A DNA stretch of 40,787 nucleotides from an uncultured Prevotellaceae bacterium (GTDB lineage Bacteria > Bacteroidota > Bacteroidia > Bacteroidales > Bacteroidaceae), in assembly GCA_947176535.1 (NCBI GenBank), contig CAMWQU010000023.1:1-40787 (forward strand), in the 5' to 3' direction. Position numbers and translations under genes: made by a program. The notes beneath the pieces were generated by a model. That model searched no databases, had not been told where the DNA came from, and saw only the letters and a program-made list of their open reading frames with translations. Positions 1-11,300 of the stretch are shown here, piece by piece (positions within the stretch are counted from its first letter, which is position 1; each line of letters opens with the position of its first letter).

Positions 1-72
<72 letters not shown>

Positions 73-150
73 CACGGAGATGAGAATTGAGGGTGAAGAC
101 AAAGAGAATGACAACACATTTTTCACTTATAATATTATAAAGTAACTGCT

Positions 151-1332
151 ATGGCAAAAGAAAAATTTGAACGTACCAAACCCCATGTGAACATTGGTAC
201 TATCGGTCATGTAGACCACGGTAAGACCACTCTGACCGCTGCCATCACTACTGTTTTGGCCAAGAAAGGTCTTTCTGAAGTTAAGAGCTTCGACCAGATC
301 GATAACGCTCCCGAAGAAAAAGAGCGCGGTATCACCATTAACACTGCTCACGTTGAGTATGAAACCGCTAACCGCCACTATGCGCATGTGGACTGCCCGG
401 GTCATGCCGACTACGTGAAGAACATGGTAACTGGTGCTGCCCAGATGGACGGTGCTATCATCGTTGTTGCTGCTACTGACGGTCCTATGCCTCAGACTCG
501 TGAGCACATCCTGCTCGCTCGTCAGGTAAACGTTCCCCGTCTGGTTGTGTTCCTGAACAAGTGCGACATGGTAGACGACGAGGAAATGCTGGAGCTCGTT
601 GAAATGGAAATGGGTGAACTGCTCGCTCAGTACGATTTCGAAGAGGATACTCCCATCATCCGTGGTTCTGCCCTCGGTGCCCTGAACGGTGTACCCGAAT
701 GGGAAGCTAAGGTTATGGAGCTGATGGACGCTTGCGACAACTGGATTCAGGAGCCCGTTCGCGACATCGATAAGCCTTTCTTGATGCCCGTTGAGGACGT
801 ATTCTCTATCACTGGTCGTGGTACTGTTGCTACCGGTCGTATCGAAACTGGTGTCGTTAAGGTTGGTGACGAAGTTCAGATCCTCGGTCTGGGTGAAGAC
901 AAGAAGAGCGTTATCACTGGCGTTGAGATGTTCCGCAAGCTGCTCGACCAGGGTGAGGCCGGCGACAATGTAGGTCTGCTGCTCCGTGGTATCGACAAGC
1001 AGGAAGTTAAGCGTGGTATGGTTATCACCCACCCGGGTGCCATCACTCCGCACAAGGGCTTCAAGGCTTCTATCTACGTTCTGAAGAAAGAAGAAGGTGG
1101 CCGTCACACTCCGTTCGGTAACAAGTATCGTCCTCAGTTCTATCTCCGCACGATGGACTGCACGGGTGAAATTCACTTGCCCGAAGGTATCGAGATGGTA
1201 ATGCCCGGTGACAACGTGGAAATCACGGTTGAGCTCATCTACGCTGTGGCTCTGAACGTTGGTCTGCGTTTCGCTATCCGCGAAGGTGGCCGCACCGTAG
1301 GTTCCGGTCAGATTACCGAGGTATTCGACTAA
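151..1332 (+). CDS. tuf: Elongation factor Tu
   Basis: This GTPase carries aminoacyl-tRNA to the ribosomal A site in the cytoplasm. The 393-residue protein has the P-loop GHVDHGKT (19-26), switch I RGITIN with Thr62, DCPGH (81-85) with the catalytic His85, NKCD (136-139) and the SAL motif near 174, followed by domains II and III. Length matches the family. The start [14 protein letters not shown] is the conserved N terminus. It sits between tRNA-Thr and tRNA-Trp rather than in the str operon, where fusA is followed directly by rpsJ, and it is the only tuf copy in this window. Confidence 0.98.
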   Translation: MAKEKFERTKPHVNIGTIGHVDHGKTTLTAAITTVLAKKGLSEVKSFDQIDNAPEEKERGITINTAHVEYETANRHYAHVDCPGHADYVKNMVTGAAQMDGAIIVVAATDGPMPQTREHILLARQVNVPRLVVFLNKCDMVDDEEMLELVEMEMGELLAQYDFEEDTPIIRGSALGALNGVPEWEAKVMELMDACDNWIQEPVRDIDKPFLMPVEDVFSITGRGTVATGRIETGVVKVGDEVQILGLGEDKKSVITGVEMFRKLLDQGEAGDNVGLLLRGIDKQEVKRGMVITHPGAITPHKGFKASIYVLKKEEGGRHTPFGNKYRPQFYLRTMDCTGEIHLPEGIEMVMPGDNVEITVELIYAVALNVGLRFAIREGGRTVGSGQITEVFD

Positions 1333-1356
1333 TCGACGGTAAATACCTTTCAATAA

Positions 1357-1392
1357 AAAGTCGAGGGTTCGGGACTTCCCTCCCTCGACTTT
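1357..1392 (+). terminator. Stem-loop between tuf and tRNA-Trp
   Basis: A perfect 11-bp inverted repeat, AAAGTCGAGGG (1357-1367) and CCCTCGACTTT (1382-1392), lies between the tuf stop codon and tRNA-Trp, which begins 4 nt later. There is no T-run beyond the arm itself. It may therefore be a weak or partial terminator, or a processing or stability hairpin that protects the tuf 3' end while the tRNA is released. The structure is seen; its function is inferred. Confidence 0.5.
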
Positions 1393-1395
1393 CAT

Positions 1396-1468
1396 ACGGG
1401 AATAGCTCAGTCGGTAGAGCACTGGTCTCCAAAACCAGGTGTCGGGAGTTCGAGCCTCTCTTCCCGTG
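1396..1468 (+). tRNA. tRNA-Trp (anticodon CCA)
   Basis: The acceptor stem ACGGGAA (1396-1402) pairs with TTCCCGT (1461-1467), with discriminator G1468. The anticodon stem CTGGT/ACCAG closes the loop CTCCAAA, giving anticodon CCA. The D arm (AGCTCAGTCGGTAGAGC) and T arm (GTTCGAG) are canonical. CCA is not encoded at the 3' end. It is placed just before secE, the conserved tRNA-Trp/secE/nusG arrangement. Confidence 0.95.
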
Positions 1469-1484
1469 CTAAAATAAAAAGATT

Positions 1485-1682
1485 ATGTTCAGGCAAATTT
1501 ACAATTATTGTAAAGTATCATACGAAGAACTTGTGCATAAGACCACTTGGCCTAAACGCTCAGAGCTTATGAACAGTGCGGTACTCGTACTCGTTGCTTC
1601 CCTATGTATCGCATTGGTAGTTTTCGTTGTTGATCAGGTGTTCCAGTTCCTGATGGAAAACCTTTATGGGGTGTTACGCTAA
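1485..1682 (+). CDS. secE: Preprotein translocase subunit SecE
   Basis: SecE is the small essential clamp of the SecYEG channel in the inner membrane. The 65-residue protein matches the short single-span form. An amphipathic N-terminal segment with the family hallmark KTTWPKRSEL (about 19-28) is followed by one hydrophobic helix (about 32-50). It starts 16 nt after tRNA-Trp and ends 13 nt before nusG, so it is co-transcribed with it. Its partner secY lies about 31 kb downstream in the spc part of the superoperon. A secG gene is not present in the window. Confidence 0.95.
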   Translation: MFRQIYNYCKVSYEELVHKTTWPKRSELMNSAVLVLVASLCIALVVFVVDQVFQFLMENLYGVLR

Positions 1683-1695
1683 AAACGATTGAGAG

Positions 1696-2250
1696 ATGGC
1701 TGAAACCGGAAAGCAGTGGTACGTTATGCGTGCCATAAGTGGAAAGGAAAGCAAAGTAAAGGAGTACATCGACGCAATGCTTCACCAAGGTGGAGAGTTT
1801 GCCAAGCATGTAGCTCAGGTACTTATCCCAACCGAAAAAATCGTATCTGTCCGTAATGGTAAAAGGGTCGTAAAGGAGAAGAACCGCTTTGCCGGCTATG
1901 TCTTTGTTGAGGCAGAACTGGTAGGTGAGATTCAGCCCCGTTTACGGGCCGTACCCAATGTGCTTGGATTTTTGAGCGACACCAAAACCAACACTACTCC
2001 TATGCCTCTGCGTGCTCATGAGGTGAACCAAATGTTGGGCACCGTGGATGAGTTGCAGGAAATCCCCGAAGATGTAGTAATACCTTTCGAGATTGGCGAG
2101 AATGTGAAGGTTGTGGATGGCCCGTTCACCGGATTCGATGCCGTCATTGAGGATATCAACAGCGAGAAGAAGAAACTGAAAGTGTCTGTCAAGATTTTTG
2201 GGCGTAAAACCCCATTGGAATTGGGCTTCATGCAAATTGAAAAGCAATAA
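1696..2250 (+). CDS. nusG: Transcription termination/antitermination protein NusG
   Basis: NusG binds RNA polymerase through its N-terminal NGN domain and links it to Rho or the ribosome through its C-terminal KOW domain. The 184-residue protein opens with KQWYVMRAISGKE, typical of NGN, and has the RFAGYVFVEAEL core. The KOW domain near the end carries GPFTGFDAVIEDI followed by LKVSVKIFGRKTPLEL. Length is normal for the family and there is no inserted domain. The conserved secE-nusG-rplK order places it in the operon for the polymerase it regulates. Confidence 0.96.
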   Translation: MAETGKQWYVMRAISGKESKVKEYIDAMLHQGGEFAKHVAQVLIPTEKIVSVRNGKRVVKEKNRFAGYVFVEAELVGEIQPRLRAVPNVLGFLSDTKTNTTPMPLRAHEVNQMLGTVDELQEIPEDVVIPFEIGENVKVVDGPFTGFDAVIEDINSEKKKLKVSVKIFGRKTPLELGFMQIEKQ

Positions 2251-2303
2251 GCAGTTGTTACCTGTCAGAGCTTTTCAGAAACAAATATTAAAACTTTAAG
2301 AAA

Positions 2304-2747
2304 ATGGCTAAAGAAGTTGCTGGATTAATCAAATTACAGATTAAAGGAGGCGCTGCAAATCCATCACCCCCAGTAGGTCCTGCATTGGGCTCCAAGGGTA
2401 TCAACATCATGGATTTCTGTAAGGCATTCAACGCCAGAACTCAGGACAAGGCCGGTAAGGTGTTGCCTGTAGTTATCACGTATTACACGGACAAGTCGTA
2501 TGATTTCATCGTAAAGACTCCTCCCGTGGCAATACAGTTGATGGAGGCCGCAAAAGTCAAGGGCGGTTCTGCTGAACCTAATCGCCGCAAGGTTGCTGAG
2601 ATTACTTGGGAACAGGTGCGCGCAATTGCCCAGGACAAAATGCCTGACCTGAACTGCTTCACTGTTGAAGCCGCAATGACTTTGGTAGCCGGAACAGCAA
2701 GAAGTATGGGTATCACCGTTAAGGGTGACTTCTCCGTTAATAACTAA
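2304..2747 (+). CDS. rplK: 50S ribosomal protein L11
   Basis: L11 forms the GTPase-associated centre with 23S rRNA helices 43/44 and the L10/L12 stalk. The 147-residue protein carries the N-terminal [21 protein letters not shown] segment, where the proline-rich turn forms the thiazole-antibiotic (thiostrepton) site. The C-terminal rRNA-binding domain ends in AGTARSMGI. It is 16 nt ahead of rplA, the usual L11-L1 pair; in other bacteria L1 controls both genes by binding their mRNA. The 53-nt leader after nusG shows no obvious L1 mimic that I can resolve by eye. Confidence 0.97.
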   Translation: MAKEVAGLIKLQIKGGAANPSPPVGPALGSKGINIMDFCKAFNARTQDKAGKVLPVVITYYTDKSYDFIVKTPPVAIQLMEAAKVKGGSAEPNRRKVAEITWEQVRAIAQDKMPDLNCFTVEAAMTLVAGTARSMGITVKGDFSVNN

Positions 2748-2762
2748 AAACTTCAATTCATC

Positions 2763-3461
2763 ATGAGTAAACTGACAAAAAACCAGAAGTTGGTCGCTGA
2801 TAAAATTGAAGCAGGGAAGGCATACACCTTGAAAGAGGCGTCTCAACTGGTCAAGGATATTACCACGACTAAGTTTGACGCTTCGGTGGATATCGATATT
2901 CGCTTAGGCGTAGACCCTCGTAAGGCAAACCAGATGGTACGTGGCGTGGTTTCACTGCCCAACGGTACCGGTAAGGTGACACGAGTGCTGTGCCTTTGCA
3001 CACCTGATGCTGAAACTGCTGCTAAAGAAGCAGGTGCCGACTATGTTGGTCTCGATGAGTATATCGAGAAAATTAAAGGTGGATGGACCGATGTGGACGT
3101 CATCATCACCATGCCCGCTATCATGGGTAAGATTGGTGCTCTGGGTCGTATTCTGGGTCCCCGTGGTTTGATGCCTAACCCCAAGAGCGGAACCGTGACG
3201 ATGGATGTCGCCAAGGCTGTCCGTGAGGTTAAGCAGGGTAAGATTGACTTCAAGGTTGATAAGACCGGTATCGTTCATGCTTCTATCGGCAAAGTGTCTT
3301 TCGACGCTGAGAAGATTGCGCAGAACGCTAAGGAGTTTATCGGTGCCATCGTGAAACTCAAACCCGCTGCCGCTAAGGGAACGTATATCAAGAGTATTTA
3401 TCTTTCGAGTACTATGAGCCGCGGTATCAAGGTTGATTCCAAAGCTGTTGACGAGAATTAA
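2763..3461 (+). CDS. rplA: 50S ribosomal protein L1
   Basis: L1 builds the mobile L1 stalk near the ribosomal E site and is often a translational repressor of its own rplK-rplA mRNA. The 232-residue product has the standard two-domain arrangement. Its diagnostic block is [19 protein letters not shown] (about 127-145). It ends with the family signature [18 protein letters not shown]. The start ATG is 16 nt after rplK. Length is normal and no anomaly is seen. Confidence 0.97.
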   Translation: MSKLTKNQKLVADKIEAGKAYTLKEASQLVKDITTTKFDASVDIDIRLGVDPRKANQMVRGVVSLPNGTGKVTRVLCLCTPDAETAAKEAGADYVGLDEYIEKIKGGWTDVDVIITMPAIMGKIGALGRILGPRGLMPNPKSGTVTMDVAKAVREVKQGKIDFKVDKTGIVHASIGKVSFDAEKIAQNAKEFIGAIVKLKPAAAKGTYIKSIYLSSTMSRGIKVDSKAVDEN

Positions 3462-3474
3462 AAAATAGACCATC

Positions 3475-3999
3475 ATGAGAAAGGAAGATAAAATAGCAGT
3501 AATTGCAAAACTGGGCGAAACATTGCAGCAGTATCCCCACTTCTACTTGGTAGACGTGGAGGGCATGAACGCTGCCTCTACAAGTGCACTTCGTCGTAAG
3601 TGTTTCCAGAGCGAGATTAAGATGGTGGTCGTTAAGAACACCCTCTTGCATAAGGCTTTGGAGGCATCTGAGATTGATTTCTCTGCATTGTATGGCACGT
3701 TGAAAGGCACGACCGCAGTTCTGTTTACGAACGTGGCCAATGCTCCTGCCAAGATGTTGAAGGAACTGAAAGCTAAGAAAGCCACAAAACCCGAACTCAA
3801 AGCTGCTTATGCAGAAGAGGGTATCTATGTGGGTGCCGACCAGTTGGATGCATTGTGCTCCATCAAGAGCAAGAACGAGGTTATCGCAGAGATTGTTGCC
3901 TTGCTGCAGTCTCCTGCCAAGAATGTACTGTCGGCTCTGCAGAGTGGACAGAACACTATCCACGGGGTTCTCAAGACTCTGGGCGAGAAGGCCGAATAA
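3475..3999 (+). CDS. rplJ: 50S ribosomal protein L10
   Basis: L10 anchors L7/L12 dimers to the ribosome, forming the stalk that recruits translation GTPases. The 174-residue protein has the N-terminal rRNA-binding domain, with HFYLVDVEGMNAAS near residue 22 and VVKNTLLHKALEAS after it. A C-terminal helix region (about 140-174) binds L12 dimers. It begins only 13 nt after rplA, so the long rplJ leader used for L10 autoregulation in Escherichia coli has no room here; any control site would have to overlap rplA. Confidence 0.96.
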   Translation: MRKEDKIAVIAKLGETLQQYPHFYLVDVEGMNAASTSALRRKCFQSEIKMVVVKNTLLHKALEASEIDFSALYGTLKGTTAVLFTNVANAPAKMLKELKAKKATKPELKAAYAEEGIYVGADQLDALCSIKSKNEVIAEIVALLQSPAKNVLSALQSGQNTIHGVLKTLGEKAE

Positions 4000-4063
4000 T
4001 CGGTTGCATTGCCGCTTAAGATTAACAAAAAGTAAGTATAAACAAAACAAATTTTGAATAAAA

Positions 4064-4444
4064 ATGGCAGATTTGAAAGCTATTGCTGAAGAGTTGGTAA
4101 ACTTGACAGTGAAGGAAGTTAATGAGTTGGCAACCATCCTGAAGGATGAGTATGGAATTGAGCCCGCTGCTGCAGCTGTTGCTGTTGCTGGCCCCGCTGC
4201 TGGCGGTGCCGCTGCTCCCGCAGCTGAGGAGAAGACTGATTTCGATGTTGTTCTGAAGTCAGCCGGTGCTAATAAGCTTCAGGTCGTTAAGGCCGTTAAG
4301 GAGGCTTGTGGCCTGAACCTGAAAGATGCTAAGGATCTCGTGGACAACGTTCCCAGCACGCTGAAAGAGGGCATGCCCAAGGCTGATGCTGAGGCTCTGA
4401 AGAAGACCCTCGAAGAGGTTGGCGCTGAAATCGAGTTGAAGTAA
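4064..4444 (+). CDS. rplL: 50S ribosomal protein L7/L12
   Basis: L7/L12 is the multicopy stalk protein that contacts EF-Tu, EF-G, IF2 and RF3. The 126-residue protein has an N-terminal dimerisation helix region ([18 protein letters not shown]). It continues with an Ala/Pro-rich flexible hinge (about 37-55) and the globular C-terminal domain containing [25 protein letters not shown] 64-nt AT-rich gap separates it from rplJ, and a stem-loop with a T-run follows it before rpoB, so its transcription can exceed that of rpoB. Confidence 0.97.
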   Translation: MADLKAIAEELVNLTVKEVNELATILKDEYGIEPAAAAVAVAGPAAGGAAAPAAEEKTDFDVVLKSAGANKLQVVKAVKEACGLNLKDAKDLVDNVPSTLKEGMPKADAEALKKTLEEVGAEIELK

Positions 4445-4468
4445 GATTACGATCCTGTAAAGGATTAC

Positions 4469-4506
4469 GGTAAAGGATCCTCTGGTAGGGGGTTCTTTAC
4501 CTTTTT
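4469..4506 (+). terminator. Intrinsic terminator or attenuator between rplL and rpoB
   Basis: GGTAAAG (4469-4475) pairs with CTTTACC (4495-4501), extended by partial pairing of the following bases, and five Ts (4502-4506) follow directly. The position matches the known attenuator between rplL and rpoB in other bacteria, which lowers polymerase subunit synthesis relative to ribosomal proteins. A partial leak-through function is inferred from this context. Confidence 0.65.
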
Positions 4507-4545
4507 GTGTCTATGAATAACCCAAGATGACAAAATAAATTATAG

Positions 4546-7500
4546 ATGGCTTCTAATATAATTAACAACAGAGTAAATTTCGCATCTGTAAAGAATCCGA
4601 TGCCTTATCCGGATTTCTTGGAGATACAGTTGAAGTCGTTCAACGATTTCCTACAATTGGACACACCGCCGGAATTGAGAAAAAACGATGGACTGTATAA
4701 GGTGTTCTCAGAGAACTTCCCCATTACAGATACACGTAACAACTTCCAGCTGGAGTTCTTGGATTACTATATCGACCCTCCCCGCTACAGCATAGAGGAG
4801 TGTTTGGAGAGAGGTTTGACCTATGCCGTGCCTTTGAAGGTTAAGCTCAAACTTTATTGTACCGACCCCGAACATGAGGATTTTGATACCGTAATTCAGG
4901 ATGTCTTCTTGGGCCCTATTCCTTATATGACGGACAACGGCACCTTCATCATCAATGGTGCCGAGCGAGTTGTGGTTTCGCAGCTCCACCGTTCGCCGGG
5001 CGTATTCTTTGGTAGTAGCGTGCATTCGAACGGTACGCAGCTCTATTCCGCACGTATCATTCCTTTCAAGGGGTCGTGGATAGAGTTCGCTACGGACATC
5101 AATAATGTGATGTATGCCTATATTGACCGTAAGAAGAAGTTGCCCGTAACTACATTGCTTCGTGCTATCGGTTTCGAAAAAGATAAGGATATGCTGGAAA
5201 TATTTGTCCAGACGGAGGAAATCGAGGCTACGAGAAATAACCTGATGAAGTACATGGGACAGAAACTTGCTGCCCGTGTACTGAAGAGCAGAATTGAAGA
5301 CTTCGTGGACGAAGATACGGGCGAAGTTATTTCTGTAGAGCGTAATGAAGTGGTTCTGGAGCGTGAATCGGAATTGACGGAGGATAACATCGAATTGATT
5401 TTGGATAGTGGTGTTGAGACCGTACTGATTCTGAAAGAGGATTCGAACACGAGCGGATATTCTATCATCTTCAATACGCTGAACAAAGATACTGCAAACA
5501 GCGAAAAAGAGGCAATTCTGCATATTTATCGGCAGTTGCGTAATGCCGATCCTGCTGATGATGCCAGCGCACGTGAGGTTATCTATAATCTCTTCTTCTC
5601 GGAGAAACGTTATGACTTGGGTGAAGTCGGTCGCTATCGCATCAATCGTAAACTGGGACTTGATACTGATCCCGGTGTACGTGTTCTGACCAAGGAGGAT
5701 ATCATCGAAATTATCAAGTACCTTATCGAGTTGATAAACTCGAAGGCTGCTGTGGATGATATCGACCACTTGAGCAACCGTCACGTTCGCACGGTTGGTG
5801 AGCAGTTGAGTAATCAGTTTGCAATCGGACTGGCTCGTATGGCCCGCACGATTCGTGAGCGTATGAACGTGCGTGACAATGAAGTGTTCACTCCCACGGA
5901 TTTGATTAATGCCAAAACGATTTCGAGTGTAATCAACAGCTTCTTTGGAACAAATGCTTTGTCCCAGTTCATGGATCAGACCAACCCGTTGGCCGAGGTT
6001 ACGCACAAGCGTCGTCTTTCTGCCTTAGGTCCCGGCGGTCTGTCGCGTGAGCGCGCCGGTTTCGAGGTGCGTGACGTACACTATACGCACTACGGCCGTC
6101 TCTGCCCCATTGAGTCTCCGGAAGGCCCTAACATCGGTTTGATTAGCTCACTCTGTGTTTTTGCAAAGATTAACGACCTCGGTTTCATTGAAACTCCCTA
6201 CCGCATCGTTAAGGACGGTAAAGTGGATTTGACAGATGAGGGTATAAAATATATGACGGCAGAAGAGGAAGAAGGACGAATTATCGGTCAGGGAAATGCT
6301 CCGCTGAATGATGATGGAACGTTCATTCGTTCTCGCGTAAAGTGTCGTCAGGATGACGATTATCCTGTAGTTCCTCCTTCGGATGTGCACTTGATGGACG
6401 TGGCTCCGCAGCAGATTGCGTCAATCGCTGCTGCCTTGATTCCTTTCTTGGAGCATGACGATGCCCACCGTGCATTGATGGGTTCGAACATGATGCGCCA
6501 GGCCGTTCCTCTGTTGCGCACAGAGGCTCCTATTGTAGGTACCGGTATTGAAAAGCAGGTTTGTGAGAATAGTCGTACCATGATTACGGCTGAGGGTGAT
6601 GGTGTAGTGGACTATGTGGATGCCACAACTATCCGTATTCTGTATGACCGGACGGAAGAGGAAGAGTTTGTTAGCTTTGAACCCGCCCTCAAGGAATATC
6701 GTATTCCGAAGTTCCGTCGTACCAACCAGAACATGACTATTGACCTCCGTCCCATCTGTAATAAGGGTGATCGGGTTAAGAAAGGCGATATCCTGACTGA
6801 GGGTTATTCTACCGCTGATGGTGAGTTAGCTTTGGGTAAGAACCTCTTGGTGGCTTATATGCCCTGGAAGGGTTACAACTATGAGGATGCTATTGTTCTG
6901 AATCAGCGCATCGTCGAAGAGGACATCATGACGAGTGTGCATGTGGAAGAATTCTCATTGGAGGTTCGCGAAACCAAGCGCGGATATGAGGAGCTTACAA
7001 GCGATATTCCTAACGTCAGCGAGGAGGCTACAAAGGATCTTGATGAGAATGGTATTATCCGCATTGGTGCCCGTGTGACTCCGGGTGACATCATGATAGG
7101 TAAAATCACACCTAAGGGAGAGAGCGATCCCAGTCCTGAAGAGAAACTGCTTCGTGCCATCTTCGGTGATAAGGCCGGGGATGTTAAGGACGCTTCCCTC
7201 AAAGCCAATCCTTCTTTGAATGGTGTGGTTATTGATAAGAAACTCTTCTCTCGCGCCCTCAAGACCCGTTCTGCAAAGTTGCAGGACAAGCCCCGTCTGG
7301 CTGCCATCGACGAGGAATTTGAGAATAAGGTAGCTGACCTGAAAGCCATCCTCGTAGACAAACTTTTGGAACTGACGAAAGGACTTACCTCACAAGGGGT
7401 GAAAGACTACATGGGTGCTGATGTAATACCTTCTGGCAAGAAGTTTACGGCGGGTGTACTCGATAGTTTGGATTATACCGCTATTCAGTTGTCTGGATGG

Positions 7501-8358
7501 ACAAAGAAAGAGCATACGAATGAGCTTATCTCCCAACTGGTCATCAGTTATTTGAAGAAGTATAAACTGCTGGATGCTGAAATGAAGCGTAAGAAGTTTG
7601 CCATCACTATCGGTGATGAACTGCCTGCAGGTATTATACAGATGGCCAAAGTCTATATCGCTAAGAAGCGTAAGATGGGAGTCGGTGACAAGATGGCCGG
7701 TCGTCACGGTAACAAAGGTATTGTGTCGAAGATTGTCCGTCAGGAGGATATGCCTTTCCTCGCTGATGGTACCCCAGTCGATATAGTATTGAACCCCTTG
7801 GGCGTGCCTTCGCGTATGAACATCGGTCAGATATTCGAGACCATTTTGGGCGCTGCAGGTCGGAATTTGGGTGTGAAGTTTGCTTCGCCCATCTTTGACG
7901 GTGCAACGCTTGAAGACCTCGATGTATGGACAGATAAAGCCAACCTGCCCCGTTATTGTTCAACGCAGCTTTATGACGGTGCGACAGGTGAACCTTTCGA
8001 CCAGTTGGCAACCGTAGGTGTGGCTTATATGCTGAAACTTGGTCACATGGTTGAGGACAAGATGCACGCACGTTCTATCGGCCCGTACAGTCTCATCACG
8101 CAGCAGCCTCTTGGCGGTAAGGCCCAGTTCGGTGGTCAGCGTTTCGGAGAGATGGAAGTTTGGGCCATCGAGGCATTCGGTGCATCTCATGTATTGCAGG
8201 AGATTCTTACCATCAAGTCGGATGACGTGGTAGGTCGCAGTAAGGCTTATGAAGCTATTGTGAAAGGTGAGCCCATGCCTACTCCCGGTATTCCGGAATC
8301 TCTGAATGTGTTGCTGCATGAGCTTAAAGGCTTAGGTTTGAGTGTGACCCTCGATTAA
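4546..8358 (+). CDS. rpoB: DNA-directed RNA polymerase subunit beta
   Basis: The beta subunit forms half of the RNA polymerase active-site cleft and carries the rifampicin pocket. The 1270-residue protein is normal for Bacteroidetes. The rifampicin cluster reads SQFMDQTNP (from Ser473) and [13 protein letters not shown] (486-498). The residues equivalent to E. coli Asp516, His526 and Ser531 are wild type (Asp477, His487, Ser492), which predicts rifampicin sensitivity. Also visible are [29 protein letters not shown] and, near the C terminus, [16 protein letters not shown]. rpoC follows 21 bp later. Confidence 0.98.
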   Translation: MASNIINNRVNFASVKNPMPYPDFLEIQLKSFNDFLQLDTPPELRKNDGLYKVFSENFPITDTRNNFQLEFLDYYIDPPRYSIEECLERGLTYAVPLKVKLKLYCTDPEHEDFDTVIQDVFLGPIPYMTDNGTFIINGAERVVVSQLHRSPGVFFGSSVHSNGTQLYSARIIPFKGSWIEFATDINNVMYAYIDRKKKLPVTTLLRAIGFEKDKDMLEIFVQTEEIEATRNNLMKYMGQKLAARVLKSRIEDFVDEDTGEVISVERNEVVLERESELTEDNIELILDSGVETVLILKEDSNTSGYSIIFNTLNKDTANSEKEAILHIYRQLRNADPADDASAREVIYNLFFSEKRYDLGEVGRYRINRKLGLDTDPGVRVLTKEDIIEIIKYLIELINSKAAVDDIDHLSNRHVRTVGEQLSNQFAIGLARMARTIRERMNVRDNEVFTPTDLINAKTISSVINSFFGTNALSQFMDQTNPLAEVTHKRRLSALGPGGLSRERAGFEVRDVHYTHYGRLCPIESPEGPNIGLISSLCVFAKINDLGFIETPYRIVKDGKVDLTDEGIKYMTAEEEEGRIIGQGNAPLNDDGTFIRSRVKCRQDDDYPVVPPSDVHLMDVAPQQIASIAAALIPFLEHDDAHRALMGSNMMRQAVPLLRTEAPIVGTGIEKQVCENSRTMITAEGDGVVDYVDATTIRILYDRTEEEEFVSFEPALKEYRIPKFRRTNQNMTIDLRPICNKGDRVKKGDILTEGYSTADGELALGKNLLVAYMPWKGYNYEDAIVLNQRIVEEDIMTSVHVEEFSLEVRETKRGYEELTSDIPNVSEEATKDLDENGIIRIGARVTPGDIMIGKITPKGESDPSPEEKLLRAIFGDKAGDVKDASLKANPSLNGVVIDKKLFSRALKTRSAKLQDKPRLAAIDEEFENKVADLKAILVDKLLELTKGLTSQGVKDYMGADVIPSGKKFTAGVLDSLDYTAIQLSGWTKKEHTNELISQLVISYLKKYKLLDAEMKRKKFAITIGDELPAGIIQMAKVYIAKKRKMGVGDKMAGRHGNKGIVSKIVRQEDMPFLADGTPVDIVLNPLGVPSRMNIGQIFETILGAAGRNLGVKFASPIFDGATLEDLDVWTDKANLPRYCSTQLYDGATGEPFDQLATVGVAYMLKLGHMVEDKMHARSIGPYSLITQQPLGGKAQFGGQRFGEMEVWAIEAFGASHVLQEILTIKSDDVVGRSKAYEAIVKGEPMPTPGIPESLNVLLHELKGLGLSVTLD

Positions 8359-8379
8359 CGGATAATAAAAAATATAATT

Positions 8380-11300
8380 ATGGCTTTTAAGAAAGAAAGT
8401 AAGATAAAGAATAATTTTACGAAGATTACCATCGGATTGGCTTCTCCCGAGGAAATTCTGGAGAATTCGTATGGTGAGGTCCTGAAGCCCGAGACCATCA
8501 ACTATCGTACCTACAAGCCCGAACGCGATGGTCTGTTCTGCGAGCGCATCTTCGGTCCTACGAAGGATTATGAGTGCCATTGCGGAAAGTACAAGCGTAT
8601 CCGTTACAAAGGTATTGTTTGCGACCGTTGTGGTGTGGAAGTTACGGAAAAGAAAGTCCGTCGTGAACGCAGCGGACATATCGCTTTGGTTGTTCCTGTG
8701 GCTCACATTTGGTATTTCCGTTCCTTGCCGAACAAGATCGGTTACCTTTTGGGCGTGCCTACAAAGAAACTGGATCAGATTATCTATTACGAGCGCTATG
8801 TTGTTATCCAGGTGGGTGCCATGGCCGGCGTGAAGATAGATTCTTTGGGTCGTCCTTTGGAAGATAATGATCTGCTTTCCGAGGAAGAATACATGGAGGT
8901 AATGGAGCATGTTGGGAAAGATAATGCTTATTTGGAGGATAGCGATCCCAACAAGTTCATTGCAAAGATGGGTGCCGAGGCTGTTTATGATATGTTGGTT
9001 CGCGTAGATCTTGATGCTCTGTCTTTCCAGTTGCGTGATCAGGCCAACCAGGAAGGAGCTCAACAGCGTAAGAACGAGGCTCTGAAGCGTCTGCAGGTTG
9101 TGGAGTCGTTCCGTGCCAGCCGCAACCGCAATCGTCCTGAATGGATGATTATGAAGATTCTTCCCGTGATTCCTCCCGAACTGCGTCCGTTGGTTCCTCT
9201 GGATGGTGGACGTTTTGCCACGAGTGACCTCAATGACCTCTACCGTCGTGTCATCATTCGTAACAATCGTTTGAAGCGTCTAATAGAGATTAAGGCTCCG
9301 GAAGTCATTCTGCGTAACGAAAAGCGCATGTTGCAAGAAGCTGTCGATAGTTTGTTTGACAACAGCCGCAAGAGCAGTGCCGTGAAGACGGAGAACAATC
9401 GCCCCTTGAAGTCCCTTTCCGATTCACTGAAAGGTAAGCAAGGTCGTTTCCGTCAGAACCTGTTGGGTAAGCGCGTAGACTATTCTGCCCGTTCGGTTAT
9501 TGTAGTTGGCCCTGAGTTGAAGATGGGCGAATGCGGTTTGCCGAAATTGATGGCAGCGGAACTGTATAAGCCGTTCATCATTCGCAAGTTAATTGAGCGT
9601 GGCATCGTGAAAACGGTAAAGAGTGCAAAGAAGATTGTAGACCGCAAGGAACCGATTATATGGGACATTCTGGAGCATGTGATGAAAGGACATCCGGTTC
9701 TGTTGAACCGTGCCCCGACACTGCACCGTTTGGGTATTCAGGCATTCCAACCTAAAATGATTGAGGGTAAAGCTATTCAGTTGCATCCTTTGGCATGTAC
9801 GGCATTTAATGCAGACTTCGACGGCGACCAGATGGCCGTGCATTTGCCTCTGAGCAATGAGGCCATTCTTGAGGCCCAGTTGCTGATGCTGCAGAGTCAC
9901 AATATTCTGAATCCTGCTAATGGAGCACCTATCACCGTGCCTTCTCAGGACATGGTGTTGGGCTTGTACTATATCACCAAGTTGCGTCCCGGTGCAAAGG
10001 GCGAGGGGCTTACATTCTACGCTCCCGAAGAGGCAATTATTGCTTACAACGAGCATAAGGTAGACATCCATGCACCTATCAAGGTTATTGTGGATGACAA
10101 GTTGGAGGATGGCACTATCGGTAAGCGGATGGTGGAAACTTCAGTTGGTCGTGTTATTGTAAATGAAGTTGTGCCGACAGAGGTTGGTTTCTTTAATGAG
10201 GTTATTTCTAAAAAGAACCTGCGCGACATCATTACGCTTGTCATTAAGACGGTGGGTGTGGCTCGTGCCTGTGAGTTCCTCGACGGTATCAAGAACCTGG
10301 GTTACAAGATGGCCTACGAGGGCGGACTGTCATTCAACCTTGGTGATATTATCATTCCGGAAGCAAAGAAAGATTTGATTCATAGGGGTAATGATGAGGT
10401 AGAGCGCATAGCTCAGGATTATGGTATGGGCTTCATCACGGACAAGGAACGTTATAATAAAGTCATTGACGCATGGACTCACATCAACAACGACCTGTCA
10501 GAAATCCTGATGAAGGAGATGAAAGAGGCCGATCAGGGTTTCAATGCTGTTTACATGATGTTGGATTCCGGTGCCCGTGGTAGTAAGGGACAGATCAGTC
10601 AGTTGTCAGGTATGCGTGGTTTGATGGCCAAGCCTCAGAAAGCCGGTGCAGAGCCTTTGATTATCGAAGACCCCATTATCTCCAACTTTAAGGAAGGTAT
10701 GAGCGTGCTGGAGTACTTTATCTCTACGCACGGTGCCCGTAAGGGTTTGGCCGATACCGCTCTGAAGACGGCCGACGCCGGTTATCTGACTCGTCGTCTG
10801 GTGGATGTTTCTCACGATGTTATCATCAACGAAGAGGACTGTGGCACGTTGCGTGGTTTGGTATGTACGGCACTGAAGAATGGTGATGAAGTTATTTCTT
10901 CACTGTACGAGCGCATCTTGGGCCGTGTTTCCGTACATGATATTATTCACCCCATTACGGGCAAACTCATCTGTGCTGCCGGTGAAGAAATCAATGAGGT
11001 TAAGGCTCAGGAAATCGAAGATAGCCCCATTGAGAGCGTGGAAATCCGTTCCGTGCTCACTTGTGAGTCTAAGCATGGTGTCTGCATGAAGTGTTACGGC
11101 CGCAACCTAGCCACCAGTCAGATGGTGCAGAAGGGAGAAGCCGTTGGTGTGATTGCTGCCCAGTCTATCGGTGAGCCCGGTACACAGCTTACACTTCGTA
11201 CATTCCACGCCGGTGGTGTGGCCGGTAATGCAGTGGCTAATGCCATGATCGTTGCCAAGTATGACGCGAAACTGAACTTTGACGAACTGCGTACCGTAGA

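Noticed and set aside
127..1422. Long antisense reading frame (431 codons) across tuf
   Set aside because: It mirrors tuf on the other strand and its translation is low-complexity and unlike any family. Codon bias of tuf explains the absence of stops.
4708..6006. 432-codon antisense frame inside rpoB
   Set aside because: It is a shadow of rpoB with no start context, no recognisable domain and complete overlap with an essential gene.
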